A DNA stretch of 64,000 nucleotides. It comes from Mytilus galloprovincialis (taxonomy: Eukaryota > Mollusca > Bivalvia > Mytilida > Mytilidae). The stretch's first letter is position 1. The number at the start of each line of letters is the position of its first letter. The DNA lies in assembly GCF_965363235.1 (NCBI RefSeq), contig NC_134841.1, forward strand, positions 61,277,078 through 61,341,077, read 5' to 3'. The notes beneath the pieces were generated by a model. That model was given only the letters and a program-made list of their open reading frames with translations, had not been told where the DNA came from and did no database searches. A program made the position numbers and the translations under genes. Of this stretch, positions 1 through 11,590 are shown in pieces.

Positions 1-375
1 AGTTTCAACCTCCTAGATGATTTTTTTTCTCTAAAATTGCCATAATCAAATGATAACTTTAATCAATTGTTTGGCAATGAGTAGAAAGAGTGTTTTTTTT
101 GTGGATATTTTATGTAATTGTGTTACTCAGAAATTATTGTGAGGTTTTTATTATTGTGAATAATGCGACAGAGTTGTAAACGCAATAATTAAAACTTGCA
201 TTTTGTAATATTTTATCTGAATTAAGCAGGATTTATCTCAAAATCGTAAAAATAAAAATCGCATTTCAGTTTAAAATTTCAAAATTGCAATAATAAATGC
301 ACGCAATAATTTCTGAATTTACAGTATTGTAGAAACAAAATCATTTATAATAGTGCTTACTAGTTCATACTCATA

Positions 376-447
376 CCTGCCAACTTTCTTAATAGAGGGT
401 TCAACATCTCTCATGCACGAAACCTATCAATCCAGAAAGTTGGCAGG
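376..447. repeat. Short inverted repeat (hairpin)
   Basis: A 13-bp arm CCTGCCAACTTTC at 376-388 is matched by its exact reverse complement at 435-447, with a 46-bp loop. It resembles a small fold-back element. No coding content. Confidence 0.6.
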
Positions 448-508
448 TCTGTATATAAATATTATTTAATGAATGAACATTACAAAAAAGTAAAATAATG
501 CAATTTTA

Positions 509-720
509 TAGAGCTATTTTCTTAAGGTTTGGTGGGCTTGCTTGCTTTGTTTGTATAAATATTTGCTGTAGCATACAAAAGCATAATACAAGCTAAACCC
601 CCACCTATCTATTGATTGTAATTGTAAAACTTAATTTCAATGCTTGAGCAAACTGTTGTGCAAACTAGGCAAGCACACTAATCAAACCTTTAACCTGCAT
701 GTATTTGGAAAATAGCTCTA
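509..720. mobile_element. MITE-like fold-back element, about 212 bp
   Basis: The outer ends TAGAGCTATTTTC and its inverse (…GAAAATAGCTCTA) face each other at 509-521 and 708-720. Further inside, an AAGGTTTG/GCTTGC pair is also inverted, so the arms are imperfect and several tens of bases long. No coding frame, so this is a non-autonomous element. Confidence 0.5.
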
Positions 721-1736
721 ACCTAATTTACAAATTCTATAATGGATATCAATAAGATAAAGATAGAAAATTGTGTACATTTTTTTGGCATAAAAGCTAA
801 AGGGCATCAATAGCAAATGGATAGATGCTTTTACAATTTTTTCAATAGCCTGTGTTTTAATTCTAACAATTGAATTATAATTCTGATAATAATTTTAAGA
901 TTTGTAGGCATCAATATTTGATTTGATGGTCACAAATATCCCTTTACTGCTTTAGTTAACCATAAATGATCTGTGGCGGATGACACATATCAACACTGTA
1001 TACTCTCTTACATGTTTAACATTCTGATTTATGAAAATTATTATTACATATAAAAAACAGTATAAGCACTTTGTTTTAAAGATATGATAGAAAAAGTTAA
1101 TAACATTACTCCTTTAAAAATGCTTTACGAGCGCTTTAATGCATTCAGAATCTCTTGTGGAAAATTTTTGAATCCTGCTTGATGCATTTATATACCAACA
1201 AAATATGATACCTGTGCATAACATATGCTTCCAAAATAATTGTTACAAGGTATGGTCATGACCGTTATCTATATTCACATTCCATATTGTGTTAGAACCA
1301 TTCCAGCTTAATCTTTTGACTTTATGCAGGTACAGGAGTTTTATGGTAATGTTTAATTATGCCCCCTCCAAGTCTTTTACATCTTTATATAAGTCAAAGA
1401 CTTAAATGCATCATCATATTTAACCTGTGTTATGTAAAACTACCTGTATTCACAGTAAAAATGTGTGCTCAAAAACAGCAAATCCAGTATTTTGATTGGT
1501 TGATTTAAGAGTTTGAGGATGATAATTGTACTCTATTATTTTATGACAGTTGGCCCTGGGTTTGGACAGACACTTGACTTGCTTCATGCAACTTCCAAGT
1601 TTTGTAATTTGTCCATCTTTATTTTATTTTATTTGAAATTGAAGATTTTCATGGGGTTTTCTGTGCATAACACTTCATCCAGATCTATATTTGAAGGAAT
1701 TTTGTCAATGTTAAATGGCCATCAGTTCATATTTGA

Positions 1737-1900
1737 ATACACCTTATCGCTATTTGTCCGCCATTGCTGGATATCACACAGGTTCCCGTAAAATGTTGAC
1801 GTCATAAAACAAAATATCTGACGCCACAATGGAAAAGTGATTGTTGTTGACGTCAAAAGTTCAAGCAGCCGTGTCAGCCGGGATTAGCGATAAGGTGTAT
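1737..1900. mobile_element. MITE, 164 bp, with perfect 16-bp terminal inverted repeats
   Basis: ATACACCTTATCGCTA at 1737-1752 is exactly inverted at 1885-1900. The interior has three copies of the word GACGTC or GACGCC and no ORF that fits the element. A typical small non-autonomous DNA element; superfamily not determined. Confidence 0.65.
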
Positions 1901-2654
1901 AGAAGTAAACACTATAAATGTTGATTCATTTATTTTTGTGGGTGCCAAATTTGGTGGATCAAAGAAAATTTGGATGTTTGTGGATATTTGTTTTTGTTGT
2001 TTTGCCTAAGTCTACTCAAAAGCTTTTAGAATATTTGTCATTCGTGGAACATTTAATTTTGGGGTTCACCTGTACATACCAAATCCACAAAAATTGGTCT
2101 CAATCTAATAATAATGAATCCGCAATTGGACAATATATGTATTGATTCATAAAAATGTGAATTTTAAAAGCTGCATCTTGTGTCAGATGTAGGCTTATAA
2201 TTAAAATAATCATATATAGGAAAATCAGGACTGCAAGCATGCAACAATCAATCTATAGACAAAAATCATTTTCAGAGATGTATGGTTTTTATTCCATCAT
2301 GAAATCCATAAAAACGTTTTTATATAAGCTCTCAAATACCTTGTATCCCTGGCATAGATTTGAAAATGCATGATTTGTAAGCCGAAATAGTAGTTTAATA
2401 GCGGTAAAAACTAAATATCTGTTATATTTCTGTCATTTATTTGTTGTCATTCCAATCTGTAATTTTTTTTTTATGAATGAAAGATGAGTTTGTGAGGAAA
2501 ATCATCCATTATGCTATTATTATTAATGTGGAAGCACAAATAAAATGTGAACATAGTTTGTATTTTCTTCTTCTTGTCACAATGTGTGAAAAAGATGGGT
2601 CTGGTTTTGTCCCGTGTCTACAATCAATCCTGCAGCAGTTACTATAAAAAAAAA

Positions 2655-2815
2655 AGAAGATGTGATATGATTGCCGATGAGACAGTTCTCCACAAGAGAC
2701 CAAAATGACACAGAAATTAACAACTATAGGTCACCATAAGGCCTTCAACAGCTATAAAAGGCCCCAAAATGACAATGTAAACAGTTCAAATGAGAACACT
2801 AACAGCATTATTAAA
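2655..2815 (+). repeat. Dispersed repeat family A, partial copy
   Basis: Shares the family words (GAAGATGTG, GAGACA, CTCCACAAGAGACCAAAATG, CAACTATAGGTCACC, TAAAAGGCCCC) with copies at 30151, 44908 and elsewhere in this window. No coding content. Confidence 0.7.
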
Positions 2816-2934
2816 AGTATAAACAAGAGTGCACACGCTGAAATGTCTCGCCTTCTATACTAATCACTGATATTATGTTGATAGTCCTTAGTATAAAGCT
2901 AAGCTTTATAACAACTGTCACATAAACTTAACAT

Positions 2935-3891
2935 TAACCAAGATAACTAAACATAGACCAATGAACCTTGAAAATGAGGTCAAGGTCAGATGAACCATGC
3001 CAGGCAGACATGTACAGCTAACAATGCTTCTATACAACATATATAGTTGACTTATTACTTATATAGTTTAAGAAAAATAGACCAAAACACAAAAACTTAA
3101 CACTGTGCAACGAACCGTGAAAATGAGGTCACGATCAAATAAAACCTGTGCGACTGACATAAAGATCATAAAATATTTCCATACACCAAATATAGTTGAC
3201 CTATGGCATATAGTATTAGATAAAAACTTTGACCACTGAACCATGAAAATGAGGTCAAGGTCACATGACATCTGCCCGCTAGACATGTACACCTTACAAT
3301 AGTTCCATACAACAAATATAGTAGACCTATTGCATATAGTATGAGAAAAACAGACCAAAACATAAAAATTTAACTTTGACCACTGAACCATGAAAATGAG
3401 GTCAAGGTCAGATGACACCTGCCAGTTGGACATGTACACCTTACAGTCCTTCCATACACTGAATATACTAGCCCTATTGCTTATAGTATCTGAGATATGG
3501 ACTTGACCACCAAAACTTAACCTTGTTCACTGATCCATGAAATGAGGTCGAGGTCAAGTGAAATCTGTCTGACAGACATGAGAACCTTGCAAGGTACGCA
3601 CATATCAAATATAGTTATCCTATTACTTATAATAAGAGAGAATTCAACATTACAAAAAATTTGAACTTTTTCTTCAAGTGGTCACTGAACCATGAAAATG
3701 AGGTCAAGGACATTGGACATGTGACTGACGGAAACTTCGTAACATGAGGCATCTATATACAAGTATGAAGCATCCAGGTCTTCCACCTTCTAAAATATAA
3801 AGCTTTTAAGAAGGTAGCTAACGCCGCCGCCGCCGGATCACTATCCCTATGTCGAGCTTTCTGCAACAAAAGTTGCAGGCTCGACAAAAAT
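2935..3891 (+). repeat. Dispersed repeat family B (GAGGTCAAGGTCA type), about 0.95 kb
   Basis: Built from degenerate ~110-160 bp subunits, each with a motif close to CCATGAAAATGAGGTCAAGG, followed by a conserved end with a GCCGCCGCCGCCGGATCACT word and a hairpin (GTCGAGC…CTGCAAC, AAAA loop, GTTGCAG…GCTCGAC, 3851-3885). A second copy in the same orientation lies at 35345-36415. Short frames in it (3068-3439, - strand) come from the subunit repetition. Confidence 0.75.
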
Positions 3892-4227
3892 GAGTGAAAA
3901 ACAAATACATCAAGATTTCTGTGTGAATACAATGCAATGCTTAAAAACGAAAGGGTATCAATTGCAGGATAGATTCTCTACAATGTATGCACTATGTTAA
4001 AACATATTCCCATGCCTCAAATTCTAAATTCGTTTCACATTGATCTCCAGTAGTCTTAACAACACCATCAACCCAAAACCTCTTTTCAAAAGGAAAATCA
4101 AAATAACCAAAAAACAAGTCAACCTGAAAAATGTTGTCTCCTTCCTCCAGTGTACAACATTTATAAAACCACATAGACTACATCTTTGCTTATTCATTCT
4201 TGTGCGTACGTAATAGTATAGAAATAA

Positions 4228-4375
4228 GAAGATGGGGTATGGATGCCAAATGAGACAACTCTCCATCTAAGTCACAATGTGGAAAAAGTAAACAATTATA
4301 GTTAATACGGCCTTTATAACAAAGCATGGGCTCACGCAGACAGCAAGCTTCAAAGGGCCTTATAAACTAAATGTA
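4228..4375 (+). repeat. Dispersed repeat family A, diverged partial copy
   Basis: Recognisable words (AAGATGGGGTATGGATGCC, GAGACAACTCTCCA, AACAATTATAG, TACGGCCTT) in the family order, with many substitutions. Confidence 0.55.
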
Positions 4376-4563
4376 TATAAACTTGTACCATTCAGACAGG
4401 TTGGCATTATAAATCATCGTTGGATGTAGTTCAATTGTCATTGTTGATGTTCAACAGACTACGGTAGATGATGATTAATCTGCTTTAGAAATTTATTGTA
4501 AAAAGGATTAGTTGTAAACCATATAAATAAAATAATAACAAGGACAAACTAGATTTACTCATT

Positions 4564-4843
4564 CTAGAGAATAGAGTGAGTGGTGTACTGAAATTTGGAA
4601 GTCTCTAAACTGTTGATTCCAATGGGTTTTAGGGCTCTGAGTTGGAGAATCCAATAATCCTCTCTTTTACTCCTAAGGACGTCTGACGTGTGGTCATAAG
4701 GATCGTTCCAGAGGACTTCGATGATTTCAAAAGACATGTGGTGGATGTTGTGCCCTGTCTGGTTGAAATGTTTATCCAGTGGGCTCCGAGATTCAGCCTC
4801 TGAAGAAGGTCCTGTAAAGGACTGAAACCGGTCAGGCTTATAT
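4564..4843 (-). pseudogene. Penelope-like retroelement remnant: C-terminal GIY-YIG nuclease segment
   Basis: On the - strand a frame runs from about 4843 to a TAG at 4564-4566 with no internal stop. It shows the order seen in the C-terminal part of GIY-YIG nucleases fused to Penelope-like reverse transcriptases: LDKHFNQTGHNI, then IIEVLW, then LRSKREDYWILQLRALKPIG followed by IN. The R-x-x-x-E-x-x-W-I-x-x-LR-x-L-x-P-x-G-(I/L)-N signature is the basis of the call. The reverse transcriptase and the GIY-YIG N-terminal motif are missing; two stops (TGATGA) lie just upstream. It is a truncated dead copy rather than a host gene. The strand and family are fairly secure; the exact Penelope clade is not. 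Confidence 0.7.
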
Positions 4844-6120
4844 CATCAGGCGCTATTGTTTAGTTAGTAACAGCATATATTTTCTTATATTTTATTAGAT
4901 TTACTCATTCCCCAACCCTCACGAAAGGTGTTTAAAAGAGGGATGTGACACTTTGTTTTCTTGTATTTCTCTGTCAGCAAGCTGTGTGCAGTTCTGAGAG
5001 CCTTTGAATGACTTGAGGGGTATAAATGATGTTTTGTATCAATTTTGCCCACCAACAGAGGGTGTGGTGTGTCTTGAATATGATTGAACTGAATGTTTTC
5101 AATGCCAAGGTCACAAATATAGATCAAATTATTCAAGTGTACAAAGTCTTGTCTATCTCAGTACTTTTTAATTGCATTGAAAGATATTTTGAAATAATAT
5201 TTGTTATGATTGTTCATCACCATAAGAAGATGAGTCATGAGTAGGTTGGAATGTCTGTTTTCAAGGTCAAGGTCTCAAACTTAATTAAGTTCAAATCTTC
5301 AAAGTTGAATCAGACTGAATTTTTCAATGCCATAAAGAATATTAATGATACTTTATGATATCCTTGCTATAAATCACCAGAAGGTGTGCTGCAAATAAGG
5401 TTTAAATGTCTTTCTGCAAGGTCAAGATCACTTATATTTCATTTGACTTGCCATCAAAGTATACAAAGATGTGTCTCAGAACTTAATAACTTTAAAAGAT
5501 AAAGCTGATATCTTATATTTTTGCACTCATCAATAGCAGGTATTGTGAATAAGGTTGAAATGTGTATCTGCAAGGTCAAGGTCAATGATTCTTATAGGCA
5601 GGGGCTATTTTACCGGCTCCGGCAAAATAGCCTCCTTGTTAAAAATGCGGTGGGATAAACATGTTTTTTTGAGATCTCAACCCTCCCCTATACCTCTAGC
5701 CAATGTAGAAAAAAACATACACAACACTGCGTGCGCAGCATAACTGAGTTTAAAAGAAGTCTGAGTCCCATGCCAGAATAGGTAACAAAAGAAGCTAAAC
5801 AAAATGACAAAGATACATAAATTAACAAAGCCACAAGCAGTTACTGACATCCAAGCTCCAGCTCAAAAGTATGTTGCATCTCTTTCATATATTCATATCT
5901 TCTTGACTTGGATGTAGAAAGCTTTACCGTTTGTTATTATAATATTGGTATTCAACTGACGTTTTGGAATTCTCCTGCATCTTTTGCTTTAGATTTTCTC
6001 CGGGTTCTCAAAGATGCTTATGTATAAAATTACAAAAATATTTTTTCATTCAAAACGACCTTCTTGGTATGGCTCTATGAAGTCAGTTCAAAAAATGATC
6101 TCAGACATCCTCCGGGCGTG
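4844..6120. other. Non-coding stretch with AAGGTCAAGGTC-type words, no gene seen
   Basis: Diverged repeats containing CAAGGTCAAGGTC recur near 5107, 5262, 5418 and 5570 at about 155-bp spacing, suggesting a worn tandem repeat. A 30-bp palindrome lies at 5603-5632. Short ORFs here have no recognisable features. Confidence 0.45.
5603..5632. repeat. 30-bp palindrome
   Basis: GGCTATTTTACCGG is followed by its near-exact reverse complement (one mismatch) around a CTCC-like centre. No other function visible. Confidence 0.6.
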
Positions 6121-6215
6121 GGATTTTTTCGCTGCACTGGTGACCTATTGGTGGCCTTCGGCTGTTATTTGCTCTTTGGTCTGGTTGTCTCTTTGACACA
6201 ATCCCCATTTTAATT
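6121..6215 (-). repeat. Dispersed repeat family A, short inverted copy
   Basis: The words GTGACCTATTGGTGGCCTTCG, TCTTTGGTCTGGTTGTCTC and TTGACACAATCCCCATTT match the reverse complement of family A, diverged. Confidence 0.5.
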
Positions 6216-6701
6216 TGGGAGGGGGCCAGATTTTACAAGCACATACTAAGCTGTACAATGATATTTTTTCATAATCTTAAAACCAGATACTGAAGATTTG
6301 ATCCATTTCATAGTGGACATGAGGAAAAATACGGTTTCACTTTGTTCAATTTGATGTGCTCAATTTTTGTTGCCAACAATTTAACTGCTGTAATAAAAGC
6401 ATCACTTCTATTGTAAGAGTAAGACCATAATGTTTATATCCAGTCCATTTCTTGCAAACATTGATTTTATAAAATTGTTTATTCGCAAAATTTAATGACC
6501 ATTTCGTAGTGAAAATTTTGTGAGGGACTTACCTGCTAAAATTGAAAATCCTTTGTCAAAAACTGTTTATTAAAATATTTTGGCTCTAGACATACTTTTG
6601 AATAATTTAAAACTTCTAAACGCAATTCAAAACACTTTTTCTGTGTACTTTTTGAAACATGTTTAGCACCTACACATGTTTAGATTTCAACAAGTGTTTA
6701 A

Positions 6702-6775
6702 ATGTCAGATGTTTAGATTTCCCAAGTTTTTAGATGTCAGATGTTTAGATTTCTCAAGTGTTTAGATGTCAGCTG
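6702..6775. repeat. 32-bp tandem repeat, about 2.3 copies
   Basis: The unit ATGTCAGATGTTTAGATTTC… begins at 6702, 6734 and 6766, an exact 32-bp step. Confidence 0.75.
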
Positions 6776-6907
6776 ACCCTGTTTAGACCTCATAAGTGTG
6801 ATGAAAACAGAATCTTTTTAACAAACCACTATTAAATGGTATAACACTATTGGTTGGTTCTGATTTCATGTCCTTCTGATCAATTTTACCATCATTCCTA
6901 TTTAAGA

Positions 6908-6939
6908 GATTAATATAATAATTATAATAATAATAATAG
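6908..6939. repeat. AT-rich microsatellite (ATA/TAA)n
   Basis: Simple sequence of TAATAATA type. Confidence 0.8.
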
Positions 6940-7427
6940 GGTAAAATAATTTATTCTTCCCAGAGGCCCTTTTAAAAGCCATCTTCTAGTACAAAATAAA
7001 ATCAATTTAAATAGTTCCAATATTTTATTTGTCTCACTTTATGAATTCAAACATAAACAATAAATTTGTCTACATACTCTTATCTATAAAGATGTACAAG
7101 ATCAAAAAAGTGAAAAAGTATATTTTAACAAAACATATTTGACTAGCAGGTTGAACCAGGCATGTTCTTCAACCCTGCTGACTGCCATTTGCAATTGCCA
7201 AATAACTTGCTCACCAGATGTTTAGATGAATTACATATACAGAATGTATTGTCAGCCTTGTATCACTGCTGGTGATCTGATGGATAAAATCTATTGTAGA
7301 GTCATCACTGGTTCAGACATACTTATATATAAAATATATATAATATTACCCTAACTTCTTTCCCTCAAATACATAGGCTAACAAAACAAATTTTTGAATT
7401 GTTTTAAATTTGTCATTTCATGCCTTT

Positions 7428-7560
7428 TATAGCTGACTATTTAGTATGGGTTTTGCTCATTGTTGAAGGCCATACCGTGACCTATGGTTGTATATTTTAG
7501 TGTCATTTGGTCTGTTGTGGAGAGTTGAGCCTAAATGGCAATCATACCACATCTTATTTT
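7428..7560 (-). repeat. Dispersed repeat family A, inverted copy
   Basis: Reverse complement of family A: TATAGCTGACTAT, GGGTTTTGCTCATTGTTGAA, GTGACCTATGGTTGT, TTGGTCTGTTGTGGAGAG and ATCATACCACATCTT occur in order. Confidence 0.7.
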
Positions 7561-10500
7561 TATCAATAACGCCGACAGCTTAAAGGACATAAGATCTTAA
7601 ATTAGTCCTCTTTCCACTAAATACATTTAACCTCTAACTCCTTAAAGAAAAACACAACACAAACTTATGTTTGTTGACTAGCTCGAGTACAGCATATTGT
7701 GAGCTGCCTATTTAATAAGACAAATTATCAATATAAACATACATTATACAATATGAATTCAATAACTTGTACCAGTACTAGAGAAATAATCTCATGTCAA
7801 CCTTTTGCATTTGAATAACTATACGTTTACCTTATATGCTCATATCTATTATAAGGCATAAATGAATACAATATATATAGTGTTATATAGTGTGATAGCC
7901 CAGCAAGCATAGTGGACAACAGCATTCATTAAATAATTACATAAATACATACATGTGTCTTAATATATAAACATATGAAAAAAGCAATAACAACAATTAC
8001 TCCTAATAACAAAAAACCTTGAAATATACTATTAGGTACAACTTAGCTAGAAAAAGTAAACCTTGTATGAACAAGAGATATAATGGTTGACATGAATGTA
8101 AACTGAATATCTGAACAAATGCATAACTCGATCATCAACGACCTCGCCAGCCAGGAACAACCAAACAAACCCAATATTGGGATAAACTGGAAACCTGGGT
8201 CCGACCTAAGGGTCTGGAAACAGTCATATATGCTCCGACCCAATGCGACAAGTCGTTTCACGAAACAAACTCGGACGTGTATTGTTTGGAAAAATATTTA
8301 AATGCATGTATCAAAGTATATTTATAATATGAATAGAACTTGAATGTTGCCCTGTCTGCAGTGGGCTAGAAAGGAAGTGATCTCAGGGAAAAAAATTCCC
8401 GCTATAGAGTTAGTCTAGTGTCTTATACATACTGATGCGAATTTATAAAACAACGCTAGTACCGTATATACAACAATTTCTCCCCTTACTACATAACGTG
8501 AGAAATTATACATATTCCAATATGTTCTGTGGCCGACCAGGAAACCTTATTTTAGGAAACCTGTGTCCTTTTGTCAATGCCAGTGAAACTCTAGTGTTTG
8601 ACCTCACTAGGTAAATGAGAAAAAGAAAACATGATTTTGTTTGTAAATATGTAAGTAAAAAAAAATTCTTGTCATTAGGACTACAGCTATAAAATATTTG
8701 GTACAAAAGTTGAAATACAATTATGTTTATATATATATAATAGCCATTCTAACTACATAAAAATTAATTTAATATCAAAAACAAAATTATGCACCTCTTT
8801 GTTCTTTAAACATCCCTAAAAATACAATGTTCAAAGTTCAAGCTAAAACTAAAATACATAAAGATGTCACTTTACAACCCAAATATTTTGGTGCTAATAT
8901 TCCTATGCCTACATGTACATGTATTACACATACGCAAGAAGACAATCAATTCCTTTTATACTTTTAAGGCTATGGAATTGTTATACATACAATATACATG
9001 AATACAACTCATAAGCATAAAAATATACACATAAAGAAAATAATTATAATGATATATAATTAATGAAATACTTGTAAACTGTATTTAAAACGAGATAAAA
9101 TCAATTATAGTGGAAAAAATGTTGGAAACCTGTTTTGAAACTATTTGCTTGGAAGAATTGTCTCAAGAGGTATACTCTGGACAGTATTAAAAAAGGAAAA
9201 CTTATCAAAACAAAATACACGATCATGTGCAAATATATAAGTTAGAGTATATAAAAAGAAACTCGACACTCTTGGAAGAAAGTGAAGGTTTTCAAAATAT
9301 TTCCGACCATATGTCTATGAAACATGAGCAAAATTTAATTACAATTAATCATGCTACAAAATTCCCAAATAACAACTTATCTGCTTCCACTATATTAAAA
9401 AATAATGGGGTCAATGTGTCCAAAGGGACACAGATGATGCCCCCGCTAGCATATAATGTTATAAAGGGACATAACTCAAGAACTGTAAGAGTGAAGCTGC
9501 CAAAATTTGAACTTAAACTGAGTTTAGGTGTAATAAGCATTATAATATATACATTTCGTTAAATTTTGTTGAGACAAACTTAAATTAAGATAACAGAAGT
9601 GAAAACATTAAGGAATTTTTCCATAAGTAAAGGGGCATAACCCTAGAATGGTAATTAAAGTGCTTGGAAGCACAGTGAATGGTAAAGATTGTTTCAATTT
9701 ACCTATCTAATTTTGGGGAGATTTTGCATTTAGAAATATTGTAGACAAAGAAACAAAAGTGAAAACTGTAGGGCTCCCACATTCTCACAGGGGAGTCCTT
9801 ATAATGTCCGTTTTGAGATATTGAAATTGTGATGATAAGTAAAAGAGTATTTTATATCCAAACAATAACTGAAATAGCAAATTTTTTTAAATTGTTTGTA
9901 AACACACCACCTTTAATTGGCGGAGAAAACTAGTGTATCTTTTTGGTTGGGGTTCAATAGTGTAAAGAAAAGAAGTTCAATTTAAGCCTCAAAAACCAAC
10001 TTTCAAGAAATCTATTTTTTTTAATACATGACCTGAAGACTGAAAATAAAAATCCTCTTTTTGTCAAGTAAACAAATACCAATTCCTAGTATGCAGCTAT
10101 AAACATTGGAAAACTTTGAATTCATTTTAAAATGATTAATCCTTTCACTGCCAGTACACTTCTTTTTCTTTTTCTTTTTCAAGATTTTCTAATCTAAAGC
10201 TTACTAGGGAGTCGTTAAGAAAAATAATAAATCTCGTAATTTATCATGTCAAATCTACAATTTGAATTTAAACTGAAATTTGTCAACTTTTTTCTTCATT
10301 TATTAAAATCAAATTTAAATCAAATTTTTAAAGTTTATAGGAGGTTTATAATTCAAAACTGTTAAAAGAAATAATAAGGGTTTCCATTTTCACTTAAACT
10401 ACTTCATAACAAAATAATTTCTAGTAAAATCTATTTGGTGCCATGAGTAATTATTTGATTTCAAGGATTTTTTAAGACCAAAAATATTAATTAACAAATT

Positions 10501-10935
10501 GATATGATTGCAAATTCTGTTCTTAAGAATTCATTAACTTAAAAACGGATGTATCTACCACATCCTCTGACAATTTAATCTAAAAAAAATATTTTATTGT
10601 ATTTTACATTTAAATGAATTTATTGAAAATAAAAAACCAAAGTTTGCTTAGACGCTTTTTATTCACCTAGTCAATTCAAATACATAATTATACATGTTCC
10701 TTCATTCACTACTTTTATAGATGATCGGTCAAATTTCAGACATTTTATACTAGACATTTTGGTTTCTTGGATATTTCCATCTAATGGAAAGACGTACTTA
10801 ACTTTTTTCTTATAAAAGATAAACCCAAGGGGAAAACCAAAAAAAGACCAAACTGGAATATCATCTCTACATATTAAGAGTATTTTGAGTTAAAGTGTAA
10901 CAATTCTTTTGAAATAATTCATTTTTATTATATTT
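7561..10935. other. AT-rich non-coding stretch, no gene seen
   Basis: No protein I recognise on either strand. About 9465-9780 holds two diverged pieces of a dispersed repeat with AAAGGGACATAACTC / AAAGGGGCATAACCC words. If a minus-strand gene exists at 14.5-32 kb, part of this could be its 3' UTR or flank, but nothing here proves that. Confidence 0.4.
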
Positions 10936-11102
10936 CAGTAGCGGATCCAGAACTTTTCCTAAGGGGGGCCCGTTGACTGACCTAAGGGGGGGGGCCCGCT
11001 CCAGTCATGCTTCAATGATTCCCTATATAATCAACCAAATTTTTCCCATGAAAGGGGGGGCCCGGGACCCCCAGGGCCACCCCCCCCCCCTGGATACGCC
11101 TA
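10936..11102. mobile_element. Short element of the CAGTGGCGGATCC family, diverged copy
   Basis: Starts CAGTAGCGGATCC and ends GGATACGCC(TA), with runs of G and C between (AAGGGGGGCCC, CCCCCCCCCC). Flanks TATATTT and TGTATTT may be a worn target duplication. The small frame 10973-11164 crosses it and is not a gene. Confidence 0.6.
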
Positions 11103-11322
11103 TGTATTTTCACGATTTCAAGAAAAAAAAACATCATTTTGGGATGCATATTTATCTAATTTAAAATATATCATTGGTGATTTCTTCAAATTGGCACAAA
11201 TGGTCTTTATGCATGATTTTATTTAAAAAAAAACCATTATTATTGGCTGTATGTATATTTGGAAAATAAACTTTAAAAAGGATGTTAAATAAAATTTGTT
11301 GAATAATTTTTAATCAAATTTT

Positions 11323-11525
11323 GCAGAGGTACATGCTTCCAATTGGCTTCCCTCAAAGTTACATGCCTCTAATTGGGACCACTCTGCCAGGGGTACTGCT
11401 TCTAATTAGCTTTTGCAGACAGAGGTATATATGTACTGCTTCCAATCAGCTTCGCAACAAGACAGAGGGTGTGCTCCCAATTAGCTTCACTAAGAGGTAC
11501 ATACTTCCAATTGGCTTCGCTCAGA
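11323..11525 (+). repeat. Degenerate tandem repeat, CTTCCAATTGGCTTC motif
   Basis: About six loosely spaced copies of a GAGGTACATGCTTCCAATTG-like motif (spacing roughly 30-45 bp). A frame at 11321-11590 results from the repetition and shows no recognised domain. Confidence 0.55.
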
Positions 11526-11590
11526 CAACCATACTACTTCCAGTGTTGGAATGGTATGGATTTGCAAGTCTATACTACTTCTATTGTTGA

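Larger units (their letters stand above)
1..2654. other. AT-rich stretch with small inverted-repeat elements, no gene seen
   Basis: Frames on both strands are short and none resembles a protein I recognise. The only structures I can support are the three inverted-repeat elements listed separately (376-447, 509-720, 1737-1900). It may be intergenic or intronic. Confidence 0.5.
6216..7427. other. AT-rich non-coding stretch, no gene seen
   Basis: Contains a three-copy 32-bp tandem repeat (6702-6775) and an ATA/TAA-rich microsatellite (6908-6939). Nothing coding is supported. Confidence 0.45.

Noticed and set aside
3068..3439. 123-codon - strand ORF with internal repetition
   Set aside because: The repetition mirrors the degenerate subunits of dispersed repeat family B.
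8043..8301. Overlapping + and - ORFs of 60-72 codons
   Set aside because: Slightly GC-richer than the surroundings, but no domain or splice pattern on either strand supports a gene.
9227..9562. 111-codon + strand ORF
   Set aside because: No domain or signal, and its second half lies in dispersed-repeat sequence (AAAGGGACATAACTC type).
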